This document shows positions 1 through 10,131 of a DNA stretch of 64,000 nucleotides, one piece after another. Position 1 is the first letter of the stretch. The number at the start of each line of letters is the position of its first letter. The stretch is from Imbricaverruca yamaguchii (Eukaryota; Arthropoda; Thecostraca; Neoverrucidae). A model generated the notes under the pieces. The model was not told where the DNA came from. It did not search any database and was given only the letters and a program-made list of their open reading frames with translations. The translations under genes were made by a program, and so were the position numbers. The stretch is taken from positions 654,501 through 718,500 of the forward strand of contig JAOTOL010001555.1 of the NCBI GenBank assembly GCA_034440575.1, in the 5' to 3' direction.

Positions 1-540
1 TGAGGCCGGGTCAGGCGGCGTGAGGCCGGGTAAGATGGCGTGAGGCTGGGTCAGATGGCGTGAGGCCGGGTTAGACGGCGTGAGGCCGGGTCGGACGGCG
101 TGAGGCCGGGATAGGCGGCGTGAGGCCGGGTCGGACGGCATGAGGCCGGGTCAGGTGGCGTGAGGCCGGGTCAGGTGGCGTGAGGCCGGGTCGGACGCCA
201 GAGACCGGGTCTGACGGCATGAGGCCGGGTCGGACGGCGTGAGGCCGGGTCAGATGGCGTGAGGCCGGGTCAGGTGGCGTGAGGCCGGGTCAGATGGCGT
301 GAGGCCGGGTCAGATGGCGTGAGGCCGGGTCAGATGGCGTGAGGCTGGGTCAGACGGCGTGAGGCCGGGTCGGACGGCGTGAGGCCGGGTCAGATGGCGT
401 GAGACCAGGTCAGGTGGTGTGAGGCTGGGTCAGATGGTGTGAGGCTGGGTCAAGCAGTGTGAGGACGGTTCAGGCAGCATCAGGCCAGGTCAGTGGGCAT
501 CAGACAGCATCAGGTGACTTCAGAGAGCATCAGGCAATGC
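1..540. repeat. 20-bp GC-rich minisatellite
   Basis: A tandem array with unit close to TGAGGCCGGGTCAGATGGCG begins at the window edge. It runs with few interruptions to about 480 and then decays to about 540. Roughly 24 units are visible. Variation is concentrated in the second half of the unit (CAGATGG, CGGACGG, CAGGTGG). If the PRIM2 call to the right is correct, this array would lie in a PRIM2 intron. Confidence 0.95.
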
Positions 541-1064
541 CAAGCAACAGCACCACTATCACACAGTGATCTTTCCAGCAAGAGTCAAAGGCAAGTGGAC
601 ATAGCAACTCAGGGCATGCGTGTCAGCACTGTGTAGACCAATATGCATGTTGATGCCCTATGCGATGCAATGTGTTGCAACATGTACAACAGTTTAGAAA
701 ACCTAGGCTAGGACAACTTTGTTGGCTCATGTTAAATTCAGAAGATGTGAAGACAATCACCTACTGAGGAGCAATGCTTGCCAAATTTGATATCAAAGGT
801 AATCTGAACATAATGTCAAGATGAACTTGAAATCAGAAATTAATAAAATGCAAAATAATTACCCAAACTAGAATTTGAGCATAATATATTTAAATGAATA
901 GTATTCATAGTTATACTAACATTGGGTTCAATACAAAACTAATTTTCTGGTTAGTTAATTTACCATTCCAAATTCATCATATCAATACTTTAACCAACTT
1001 GTTTTGCTGACAATTGCACACCCCACCACTTGGTGCAGTGTCATCAAATGACTTAGGGTTGGTG
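541..1064. other. AT-rich non-coding stretch, no feature seen
   Basis: The stretch is AT-rich with short ORFs only. I looked for a second PRIM2 coding exon on the minus strand and did not find one. It is probably intronic. Confidence 0.4.
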
Positions 1065-1222
1065 GTGGTGGTTTTGGTTTTATGACACATCAACCATTGA
1101 GTCATGAAGCACCGCCAATCTCTTATGCCGATTGGTCGCAGGCGAAGAGTAGTGACAGATGAGATTCAAACCCAGTCTTCTGATTGTGTGATGGGCAACT
1201 TACCCCTAGACTACTTGTCCCC
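1065..1222 (-). repeat. tRNA-derived SINE-like unit
   Basis: Read on the minus strand, the unit starts with a tRNA-like head. It has an A-box-like block (TAGTCTAGGGGTAAGTTGC) and a B-box-like block (GGTTTGAATCTC) about 35 bases later. A non-tRNA body follows, ending in an ACC-rich simple tail near 1065. The ends do not pair as a tRNA acceptor stem would, so a SINE is preferred over a tRNA gene. The head most resembles tRNA-Asp, but this is only a reading by eye. Confidence 0.6.
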
Positions 1223-1326
1223 ATCAAATGGCCTCAAAGCTATGCTATTGATCAAGTTGTAGCCATGCTATCCCACATGCAATTTTCCAGGACAAATGGG
1301 TACATCATCTTGTCCTTGTCACCAAC

Positions 1327-1504
1327 CTTGCAAACGCTCCACTGCTAAGCCATCAAACTCTTCTAATGACACATCACCAGTGGGTGGAACAAGGTACATC
1401 TGAAGAGGTTGGGTATAGTGCTCATTTGAACCCTTCTGAGCACGAGACTGGAGGCTCTGCTGAGCAGCTGTCCATGGTGATGTCACTCCTGTCTTGAAGT
1501 CCAT
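1327..1504 (-). CDS. PRIM2: DNA primase large subunit, first coding exon (partial)
   Basis: The 60-codon open frame starts MDF and contains LQMYLVPPTGDVSLEEFD followed by GLAVERLQ. This matches the N-terminus of eukaryotic DNA primase large subunit, where a short basic leader is followed by LQFYLxPPxxxxSLxEFExLAxDR. PRIM2 forms the primase heterodimer with PRIM1 inside the polymerase alpha complex and helps make RNA primers in the nucleus; the iron-sulphur C-terminal domain is not in this window. A pyrimidine-containing tract ending TTTCAG lies six bases before the ATG, so the exon begins at about 1510 and an upstream non-coding exon is expected. The donor is less certain: CAAG|GTTGGT at 1326 is a weak match. 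The remaining exons must lie off the left edge or be missing. The call rests on about 30 conserved residues. Confidence 0.78.
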
Positions 1505-1510
1505 TGTGCC

Positions 1511-3511
1511 CTGAAATCATGCATGAGAATGCTGCTGTAAAGTGCTAGAAAATCATAAAATGCATTACATAACATGCCATCATGGTTCTTATCATCATTA
1601 AAAGTTTGCACCAGCTGTTGGTTGTTTCCCTCATATATCCTTCCCACATCAGTGTCATTTGCCCTTTTGCACCTTTTCCACTTGTGGACTAGGTGTTTCA
1701 GATTAAATTGCTCAACACCTCACAGATATTTGAAGTCAAACCCTGATTTCAGGGTAAGGTGGCATAAAACTAGCTATGGGTAAGTCATCAAGATGTTGGA
1801 TGGCCCATAATTACTGGAAGTGCACCAGACATGGCTACAATAACAGACATCTTTATTTTGTCATCCACAATAAAACTATCAGGTTAAAGTTAGTTTGTCA
1901 CATTTCTCACTGAAGGGTGGACAATGCTGTTCATCCATGCAGGGACCAAAATTGCCCTTCTTTTATATGCTCAAAATGGTGAATGAGTTTGCAGTTTCTG
2001 GCACTTGTTCCAGTTAGCCCTAGTAACAAGAGCACAAGTTGCCAATCACAACTGGCAGCACATGTCTGTATATTGACAGAGGAAAACTAAAACTGCATTT
2101 GAAATGCTTCCATTTTACATACCTACATTATCTAAGCATATGAGCACCACTTTTACAAATCATGAATAAAACAGACATAACTATGAACCACCTGATTAGC
2201 TCAAGGCATAGAGCACCAACCAGCAAGGTTACCATTCTGGCAAAATAAGTTTGAATCACTTTATGAGCATGCTCTCAATGTCTCTGGTTGAGATATCTAG
2301 CTGGCAACTAGCCAGGCAGGGTCAATGGTGCAGACAACAGGCAGCTTTGCCCAACTATGTGGGAACATCAAATGCAAGCCCAAAGTAGTGCTGGAACTCA
2401 ACTTTTGTGATCAAGTGAGTTCAGGGTCAATGCAACAATATTGCACTTAGCATTGATTCTGATGTCACTGATACTGTAAATCCTCCCCAATGACAATTCA
2501 AGATATTTTTATTGAGTAGGTACCTCAGTGATGGTATGATATATATGATGCACATGATGGTGCATGTATAAATAGTACTACAGCATTGCAACAAATTTTA
2601 GAAAAGTGGAATGTCACTGAAAACCAAAATTGTAATATCCACATGCAATTACCAAAAAAATGCATACTGTACATATGCAACAAATTCAATTTCAGATAAA
2701 ATCCCTCATCTAAGCAGTCTTCACACTTGGCCTGCTCTTTGGGAGAATAGACTGAGTTAATTTTCAGATTTTATGTCTGGGGTTGGAGTTTAAAACTGTG
2801 ATAACAATGAAAAACCTTAGCAAGAATATTCAGTATTAACAGCAACTTAATATGCATAAGAAAAATAGGCAGGGCACATTTTTTAATGCAAAACATTGCT
2901 TTTCAGTTCTAATTAGTGGTGGATATGGTGAGATTCATTCTAAGTATATGTGCACTGTACAGGTCCCTTCAGGCATGCATGGATGGAGAATTATAGGTAT
3001 GGCACTCAAGCCATATGTGTTAAGCAAGACCAAGTGAACAGGGCTGGATAGGTAAGGTAGTTAGGCATTGATGGGTTAGTGGGATATTGGTGGATGGTTT
3101 CTTTGGAATTATGGGTGTGGTGTTGGATGGGATGATGAATATCTTTGCCAGTGTTATGGTAACTTCCCTTTACAAGCATAACCAGGATGGGCACTTGTCG
3201 CCCTTAAGTCCAAACACCTCATGACTTCATCACACACCATGCTAATCATATTCAGAAGCATTGCACTGGAAAGATAAATTCCAAGAACTCATAGATCACC
3301 TTAAACTGCAAATTAAAATTTTGTGTTGGTCAGTTGTGGCTCTCCAGGGCAGTTTGAGCAACTGAGATGACGAGAAATTGACAATATTTGAAATGTTCAC
3401 ATGCTTCTCAATGCCCACTTCCTTACGTACCACAGTAGTTCCGCACCAAATGCACACAACCGATATACAACCCCAGTTATATATCAATAATGCCTTCGCT
3501 TGGTTGTTTAC
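1511..3511 (-). other. Putative first intron of PRIM2
   Basis: This AT-rich stretch has no convincing coding content. It lies between the acceptor before the PRIM2 start exon and a possible donor (AAATG|GTAAAC on the minus strand) at 3511. It contains one SINE-like unit at about 2190-2300. The intron assignment is inference; transcript data would settle it. Confidence 0.35.
2190..2300 (+). repeat. tRNA-derived SINE-like head
   Basis: An A-box-like block (TTAGCTCAAGGCATAGAGC) near 2195 and a B-box-like block (GTTTGAATCAC) near 2250 are spaced as in a tRNA. The flanks do not form an acceptor stem. The 3' body probably continues for 100-200 bases, but its end is unclear. Confidence 0.55.
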
Positions 3512-3539
3512 CATTTAACCACTTTCGTAGCATCTGCTT

Positions 3540-3570
3540 CATTTTACGTTTTGGCGCCAAATAAGTTGGT
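3540..3570. promoter_or_regulatory. Palindromic E2F-type site, candidate PRIM2 promoter
   Basis: TTTGGCGCCAAA occurs at 3550-3561 and is a perfect palindrome that contains the E2F consensus half-site on both strands. DNA primase genes are known E2F targets expressed at the G1/S transition. The site lies about 2 kb upstream of the PRIM2 start exon on the correct side. A candidate non-coding exon with a GTAAAC donor ends just below it. The link to PRIM2 is inference from position and motif. Confidence 0.5.
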
Positions 3571-4768
3571 AGCAGGCACGTACTTTTCTTCCCTTTACAG
3601 TCACCTTCTGATCTGTGTTTAACGGGTACGGGTGAGGGCGCAGCTCGAACGAGTCACTCAGTAAACTGACTCCACTGAGTAGATATCCCTAATCAATCTC
3701 TCCTGTCAGATCCTCACACCCCGGCCCAGTTGAGGGAGGAGAGGTCGATAGAGACCCCCCTCTAATATCCAAACTAAGCATCGCATGCAAACGAAATAGG
3801 TGTCATCGGAAAGCGCTCGACGAATAGGGCCAGACACCACCCAAAAGAAATGTCCCCCCAAATGTGGCGTCATTAGGGGCCCTAGAGTTTCACGACTTAC
3901 ATTATGTTTGCGGCTCTGGGGGGTTAATTTTGCGGGAGATGTGAGAAAACAAAAATTAATTGGAGTCAGAAAAAGAAAACGAAATCAACCAGGACCATAC
4001 AATTTTTGGCCACCCAAAAATCTCCAAGAAACATTTCAAAACTTTGAGCTTCCAAGTTTTCTTTGAGTTTCCGTTTTTAATTAGTACAGCGGACCGAAAA
4101 AAATGTTATTCGAAGTCACCCTTCCCCGATAAAAAGATGCTTACTTTAGCTAGAATCTTCGATTTTAACTATAATGGGCAAATATATAAAAATAATAAGT
4201 AGGTAATCAAAGCTGGGGAAAAAAATTGAAAAATTCCTGAAGTGCGTTTTTGATGCACCCCTGAAAATAAGCAACGATGAAAGTTTCATTCAAATTCCTT
4301 CATCCGTTAAGGCGTGACGACTGGTTGAATCTTTTTGGAGGCAACCTCACTTGACCTTCACTAACTCGGTGACCTTAAGTGACCTGCTTCAAAATATGGA
4401 CACAACATGCCAAATTGATGTGGGAAAAGGTATGCCAAATTTCGGCGCGCTATCTCGCGCAGTTCTTTCACAGTCTGCGGAAAACCTTAGTGGGTCGTCA
4501 ACAAAACCTCCCCCAAAGGGACGGAGGACGCTACCTCTGCAGTTGGGTCGAAGGGAGCCGTTTTCATGCAGTTTTTCAAATTGTGACTTGTATCCTCAAA
4601 AAAACATGTGCAGCCATCTTCCTGCATCCAGACATAGCGAACAGATGTCATCAGCGGGTATGGACAAACACCCTCTGTCACACGAATTACACTGGTCTGC
4701 GTGATTCAAGGGTGATCAAGGGTGTTTCAGCTGTTTCCGATGTCATTTCCGATGTGCCGACAGACGGG
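3571..4768. other. Non-coding stretch, nothing recognised
   Basis: Only short overlapping open frames on both strands, none with recognisable motifs. A stretch near 3620-3760 could be promoter-proximal sequence for a divergent transcript, but no exon is visible. Confidence 0.3.
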
Positions 4769-4769
4769 C

Positions 4770-5535
4770 TATCGATGTCGGCTGACCGCCAATAGCAGCA
4801 CAGTTTGTGTTTGCATTTGGTACGCGCGATAAATATGAACAGCCCTCTGCAGGTGGAGACTATTCCCGTACAGCATGCGCTTTGGAGCCTCGCTGTCCCG
4901 TGTGCCTACCACGATACGGTCACGATATTGATCATCCACACATGACCGACAAAAGATCACAGAATACATTGATCTAGCTAATGGCCCACAGGAACACATC
5001 AAAACACTCGCGAGACTCCTGAAGTCGGGGTAAGAATCCCGGCGATCCACGACTATTCTGCATTGGCCACGTATGACCTCCATGGTGTCCAGAATTGTGG
5101 AAAGATCTGACGCGCCATCGAATTTAACGCCGAAGCGCGGAGTACTCACCCACTCGTGGTCCAGCTGCAACAGAAGAGCAGCGCGCTGTTCTGCCACGAG
5201 CAGAAAGGAAGAGGTGGGTCGGGAGGCTGAAGCGTTAGAACTTCTGCCGCCAAGTGCCGAACTCCATCAGGGAGATTGATGAGGTCAAATGTGGCGGCAT
5301 GCTGGTGCTGGAACGATAATCTTCGCGACTCAATTGGCGGGATGATCCCTCACAGATCTGGCGAATTGTCAGAATGGCGAAATGCTTATCGGCTTGTGGT
5401 TTCTCAAGTGAAGCCGAGGACGCTCGATACAGCACAGATACGGGGCTCCTCACGCTGGGTGTCTGTTCCTGCACCGAGATTGCCATCTCGGACTGCTGGG
5501 ACGGCATCTGGGCTTGCTGTTCCATCAGCATGGTG
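4770..5535 (-). pseudogene. Possible degenerate retrotransposon gag-like relic
   Basis: Two minus-strand open frames (about 5531-5235 and 5197-4769) are separated by stops. The first starts with a glutamine-rich stretch (MLMEQQAQMPSQQ). The second contains DDQYRDRIVVGTRDSEAPKRM followed by a leucine/alanine-rich helix-like block ending AVHIYRAYQ. That layout, RDRIVxG...R(L/M)L...L..A......E, recalls the end of the gag domain of Ty3/gypsy-type retrotransposons. No protease, reverse transcriptase or long terminal repeats are visible nearby. The family assignment rests on one short motif and is weak. Confidence 0.3.
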
Positions 5536-5569
5536 AAGCGATCAAGTTGGCCGTCGCCGGTGATGGTGT

Positions 5570-5975
5570 CACTGGAACGATTTTGGGGAGCAGTTCCCAG
5601 TGCGATTTTCGGGCCTCGGCACCAGTTTTTCAGGGCTCTGCTGTATTTATTCGGCGCCCTCGGCCGAATGTTTTTGCCCCCGGAGAAACTTGTTATGTCC
5701 CAGCACGATTTTGGGGAGCCCGGGCGTGATTTTGTGTCCAGACAAAATTAATCTGCGCCTTGCTGTTCTTTGCTGGAGAAAAGAAGGTCTCAGTGCAATC
5801 TTTGGGTCTTCAGCGCAAGTTTTCTGGCCCCACTATATTTATTTTTGATCCACGACCAAAATTGTTCATCCCGACATCAATCAACATCACCCAACATCAA
5901 TCTTGGGGGCCAGCTCTATTGTTCAGTGCATTGACTCAAATTTTCTGAACACCGGCGCGATTTTTTGGGGTCACC
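5570..5975 (+). repeat. Degenerate 20-30-bp tandem repeat (GATTTT-GGG-CC type)
   Basis: Imperfect repeats of a unit built on CGATTTTxGGGxxCCxxxx recur every 20-30 bases, for example near 5578, 5603, 5705 and 5724. The same pattern is seen at 46.44-46.84 kb on the same strand, so this looks like a dispersed family. Confidence 0.55.
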
Positions 5976-7135
5976 ACCTCTCAGAGGCTCTTAGTTGTAA
6001 TTGTTCCCCAAGAAGAAAATGGAGCTGGATTGCTGAGCGCTTCCTTCGCAACGAACTATTCTCCGTTACATCCCGTGCATTATTCAGAATTAGCGTGAGA
6101 TTTATTTCCACCAGTGGGTCCAGATCACTCACATCAACCAGTCGTTGCATAAGCAGCGCAGGACAGTTGGATTTTCTTTTAAAAAATTTCCACTTTCAAC
6201 AACTTATGGCCAAAAAGTGGAAGCCTGTCCTCAGCGCTGGGTGGGTCCAGGTCACCTGGAGATCCAGGTGACCATGTGACAGTGGCCAAGCTTCCAAACT
6301 ATGCGTAAACCCTACTTCTCCTCTGGTTTAGGCTACTGCACTTTCAACATGGGAAGGATAAACACGAAAAACTGGAAATCATTAGCACCACACTCAATAT
6401 CACTATAAACGCTATGCCACGTGCATGTCACACGAACACAAAGAACCATCGCAAAGAAACAAAGCCGAAAGAGCTCTCCTCGGAATTTTGTCGTCCTAGT
6501 GGCCAACTGAGCTACCGTAGTGTATCACGGCATCACATCGTAACGAATCACTGCTACCACAGCCATATACAAATCGAGAGTAGAACGGGATTCGACAGTA
6601 CCCCTTCTCCAAAGTACAAGGTTGGGCATCAGCGAATGCGAAATCTGATATCTTAAATATGTGCACATTTTGAGAATTTATCCCCTTCCCGAAAGTCCAT
6701 CTTTCATGTCCCAACACACCATGGATAGATAATGCAGTATGGCAGGTGTGGCCATGGCCACACAAACTTTCTGTGACATGTTGTTTAAATTATGTTTTAA
6801 AAGGCAATTCGAGCAATCTAACATTTGGTAAGATGCAAACTGTGGCCTGGATATGGATGTAGCGAATCATTTTCCAAGGAGGGGGCCTCGATTACCTACA
6901 CGATCTTTTAACTCCCCGGATGTCCAACGCTATATTTAGAAAAAGGTTCGCTTACGAATTCTGCAAATAACCCTTCTTACCCTCGTCGGGACTCCGTATT
7001 GGCGCATCCCACCCTCTTCAAATTGTAAGTCTGACTCTGTTATAGACCAGGAATACAGACCACCCAACCATGCATGTAGATGCAAAATGTCAAAGTTTCC
7101 TTGGAAGAACGTTCACCCCGTAGTCTGTAAGGCAT
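5976..7135. other. Non-coding stretch with one weak tRNA-like head
   Basis: No gene seen. On the minus strand near 6510, GGTAGCTCAGTTGG resembles a tRNA A box, but no clear B box follows. This may be a decayed SINE. Confidence 0.3.
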
Positions 7136-7139
7136 AAGA

Positions 7140-7500
7140 AACTCTTGTAAGGGCTGGTAGACTTTCGAAAGGGCCCGTGCGCACTCGTAAAATCCCCGTA
7201 CTAAGCGTCCATAGACGTTTATAACAGCCCGTAGACGCTCGGAAGGGCCCGCAGAAGTTCGAAATGGCCCGTGGACGTTCCAAAGGGCCCGTGGACGTTC
7301 GCAAGGGCTCGTGGACGTTCCTAAGAGACCATCATTTTTAATACGGGTTCGTACACGCCTCTGAGGGCCCGTAGTCTTCCTAAAGGCTCGCACGCGCTCG
7401 TGAGGGCCTGTATAAGTTCGTAAGGACACGTGGTTATTGATAAGGACCGGTAAGCGTTCGTACGAGTTTGTACACGTTCTTAGGGGCCCAACTGCAGCCA
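7140..7500. repeat. Degenerate tandem repeat, about 21-bp period
   Basis: Units related to GGGCCCGTGGACGTTCGxAA repeat imperfectly. The best-preserved copies are between 7225 and 7325. Overlapping open frames on the minus strand translate the repeat into RTSTGPLERPRA-like runs and are not considered genes. Confidence 0.75.
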
Positions 7501-7675
7501 TAAAAGTGTTTTGTTTTTCCATCTCCACCGTGACATCTCTGTAGGGCATAGAGATTGCGTGCGGGCCCGTAGTCTGGCCCGAAGGGTCGCGCTAGGGGCC
7601 CGTCGGAGCCAAGGAAGGGTGAACCGTCCCCACCTACTTGCATGCATCCCTGTGTCATGACACGAAGCGTTGGTG

Positions 7676-7735
7676 ACCTGAAGATGACGAAAATGATGAT
7701 GAAGATGATGAAGATGATGATGAAGGTGACACCAA
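7676..7735. repeat. ATG/GAA trinucleotide-type simple repeat
   Basis: A short run of AAGATG/ATGATG units on the plus strand, about 55 bases long. Confidence 0.85.
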
Positions 7736-7858
7736 GCGTTGATGACGTCACAGGTCAGGTCAAGCACAGCAGGAGCAGCTTGAGTCTCCGTCACAGTCTC
7801 AGTCACAGTCACAGTGTATCTGCAACGTTACTGGATAAAATGACCGTGTATTACTGAA

Positions 7859-8252
7859 CCAACACGCGTCACCCCCCCCACACCGACCCATCCCGGATAT
7901 CTTCATAAATTGGTGGACATAGGTAATTGAGCGCCCCGAATTCAATGGTGACACTCCCATTTCGATCTGACCAACCGTACGTGCGTTATAGCCTCAGGAA
8001 TTTTTTGATGGTCACGATGCAGAGTTAACTTTAAATGGCCATAACTTCTGTTATATGCAACATAATTGCATAAACAAATATATCGCTGGACCAAATATCA
8101 CGCTCCAATGTTTCATTTTTAAATTCAGTTATTTCTTTTTTGGGTCACGTGACCTTAGGTCACGTGACACATCATATCGAGCGCATGGAAAATATCCAGT
8201 TTTTAAATTTTTATATTGTATAGTATGTTGTCTTTGACTACAAAAGAAGTTG
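7859..8252 (+). repeat. Left terminal inverted repeat of the 7.9-10.1 kb element
   Basis: Pairs with 9716-10131. Unlike the right arm it has two copies of the palindrome GTCACGTGAC, about 8143-8152 and 8158-8167; the right arm has one. The core CACGTG is an E-box. The inner edge abuts the inverted coding block at a TGCA tetranucleotide (8251-8254). Confidence 0.85.
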
Positions 8253-8556
8253 CATTGTCCCGCATCCCAATGGTAACTCTGAACCTCGTCCTGGATAACA
8301 AAAGCAAAATTTTCCGAAAAGTCTCCTACAACCACTCCTTTCCCAGGAAGAAGTGATTCCCTAGGGAATGCAAGTGTCTTGCTCTGGTTAGCCGACACGT
8401 AATGATGTTTTGTCAGTTTTACGACCGCACTGCTTAAACTCTGTAGACATTCACCTCGAGCCTGAACAACGTAATTAGATTGCACCGATCCGTGCTGACC
8501 CATTGCTTAAACCGATGTTCTTCATCACTGTCCGCATCATCATCCCCTGAATCATG
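8253..8556 (-). pseudogene. Transposase-like gene, N-terminal block (inverted relative to the rest)
   Basis: Read on the minus strand, the block begins with an acidic run (DSGDDDADSDEE), then FKQWVSTDRCNL. After a frameshift come VVKLTKHHYV and VVGDFSENFAFVIQDEVQSY, then HWDAGQC. I recognise this pattern as an uncharacterised transposon-associated protein family common in arthropod and cnidarian genomes. The aspartate in GDFxENxxFxxQD may be a catalytic residue of an RNase H-like fold, but that is inference. In the family the next residues after QC continue TIHPF; here that continuation sits on the opposite strand from 8555. The block therefore ends exactly where the left terminal repeat begins, as if flipped in place. 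It is non-functional. Confidence 0.72.
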
Positions 8557-9170
8557 CACCATACACCCATTCATTTCCTATTGGCGAGAGGACGATGTTA
8601 CGGTACATCAGAGCTTTTGTGTCGTGTCAAACTCGGTAAAACACAACGCGACTGCTGTTCATGCCTTTTTGAGAGAAAAAATTAATCCCGGAACTGAAGA
8701 CTCGGAACTCCAATCTGTCTAAAATTCATTATTTTTTTGATGGTTGCGCGTGACAATGCAAAAATCGTTTCAACTTTATTACCATCTGCCAGCACGAGAC
8801 AGACTTTGGATTAAAATGTGACTGGCAGTTCTTTGGAACAGCTCATGGGAAGGGGGCGTTTGACGGCATCGGCGGCACAATGAAACGGGCGACTGCGAGA
8901 GAAAGTCGGTACCGTCCGCGCTCCCATCAGATCACGACAGCCTCAGAAGTGTACACCTTCCTGGCCGAAAAATTCCAAGCATCTATTTTTTTGTTCGTTA
9001 GCCAAGTCGATATCGAATCCACAGCTCATGATCTAAAGACCCGCTTCGCCAAAGCTCTGTCGGTCCAGGGAACACAGTATCTGCACTGCTTCGTGCCGGT
9101 AAATACTACCACCATGAGTGTGGCCGAACTGTCGGGCGAACAGGGGCGCCACGTCAATGTCTGCCGTTGA
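8555..9170 (+). pseudogene. Transposase-like gene, C-terminal part
   Basis: The plus strand reads CTIHPFISYW and HQSFCVVSNSVKHNATAVHAF, followed after a frame change by SKIHYFFDGCA, an in-frame TGA, QCKNRFNFITICQHETDF and FFGTAHGKGAFDGIGGTMKR. A final open frame ends HCFVPVNTTTMSV...HVNVCR with TGA at 9168-9170. The blocks YFxDGxxxQxKN and FGTAHGKGxxDGIGG are hallmarks of the same uncharacterised transposon-associated family as the inverted block to the left. At least one frameshift and one nonsense codon are present. The last 97 codons from 8880 are open. The function of the family is not established; a transposase role is inferred from its terminal repeats and dispersed distribution. Confidence 0.75.
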
Positions 9171-9715
9171 ATGATGGATCAGTGTCTAGGTAGCCACTCC
9201 AGTGATGCATGTATTCATAGAACAATACATTGCACCTGTCACTAAGCCTGTCTGTATACAGACCAGTGTATGTTTTCCTGTATACCCACATACACAACCA
9301 CCACCAAAAATATGGGCGATATCTACCGTTGTCCTTCCAGCCATAACGATCTGTTACTAATGACTAGATATCTGGAATGTAGACGTTTATTAGACTTGAC
9401 TATTAGCGTTGCTCAAACGATTGAATGTGCCACTTAATTCGAATTCAGCACCCAAAAAAAACAACTATATTCTCCCTTCTCCCGTCAATGAATGTTAAAG
9501 GCCAAGTCTTTGCTTAAATGACCCCTAGGAGGTCACCAAAGGTCAGTAAAATTCATGGAAGTAAAAGGCAGAACAGATAAGGTCACCCGAGGTCATCGGA
9601 GGTTGCAAGGCTACGAGATCATGAATCAAACTGACTTCAACCCTATTTGTCCTGCAATCGGGTGCCATTGATGACGTCATCGCTCCATACTCTGATTTTT
9701 CGTACAAAATCTAGA
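9171..9715. other. Non-coding interior of the long-TIR element
   Basis: No coding motif seen. Several AGGTCA/GGTCAC hexamers occur between 9528 and 9602 (AGGTCACC, AGGTCAG, AGGTCACCCGAGGTCATC). They resemble nuclear-receptor half-sites but may be chance or internal repeats. Confidence 0.35.
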
Positions 9716-10131
9716 AAAAACATCTCCAATTTCTTTTGTAGTCAAAGACAACATACTACACAACAATATAAAAATGTAAAAACTGGATATTTTCCATGCG
9801 CTCGATATATGTGGTCACGTGACCAAAAAAGAAATTGCCAAATTTAAAAATACAGCATTGGAACGTGATCATTGGTCTATTGCGAACCCAGCCATATATT
9901 TGTTTATGCGATTATGTTGATTACAACAAATATTATGGCCATTTAAAGTTAACCCTGCATCGTGACCATACAAAAATGCCAGAGGCTATAACGCACGTGC
10001 TGTTGGTCAGATCGAAATGGGAGTGTCACCATTGGACTCTGGGCGCTCAATTACCCCTGTCCACCAATTTATGAAGGAATCCGAGATTAGTCGGTGTTAT
10101 TTTGCACCCCGGGTGTGACGCGTATTGGTGG
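9716..10131 (-). repeat. Right terminal inverted repeat of the 7.9-10.1 kb element
   Basis: The inverse of 7859-8252, running from CTTTTGTAGTCAAAGACAAC at the inner edge to GTGTGACGCGTATTGG at the outer edge. It has one GTCACGTGAC palindrome (about 9814-9823). Confidence 0.85.

Larger units (their letters stand above)
7859..10131. mobile_element. DNA transposon-like element with ~400-bp terminal inverted repeats
   Basis: The left arm (7859-8252) and the reverse complement of the right arm (9716-10131) align along their whole length. They share CAAxACGCGTCAC at the outer ends, TTCATAAATTGGTGGACA, TGGTGACACTCCCATTTCG, and TTGTCTTTGACTACAAAAGAA at the inner ends. By eye they are about 85% identical with small gaps. 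The interior of about 1.46 kb carries two pieces of one transposase-like gene in opposite orientations, plus about 540 bases of non-coding sequence before the right arm. No convincing target-site duplication was found. The superfamily is not assigned. Confidence 0.85.

Noticed and set aside
1..540. CRISPR-like array
   Set aside because: The 20-bp units are contiguous without unique spacers, in a eukaryotic context; it is a minisatellite.
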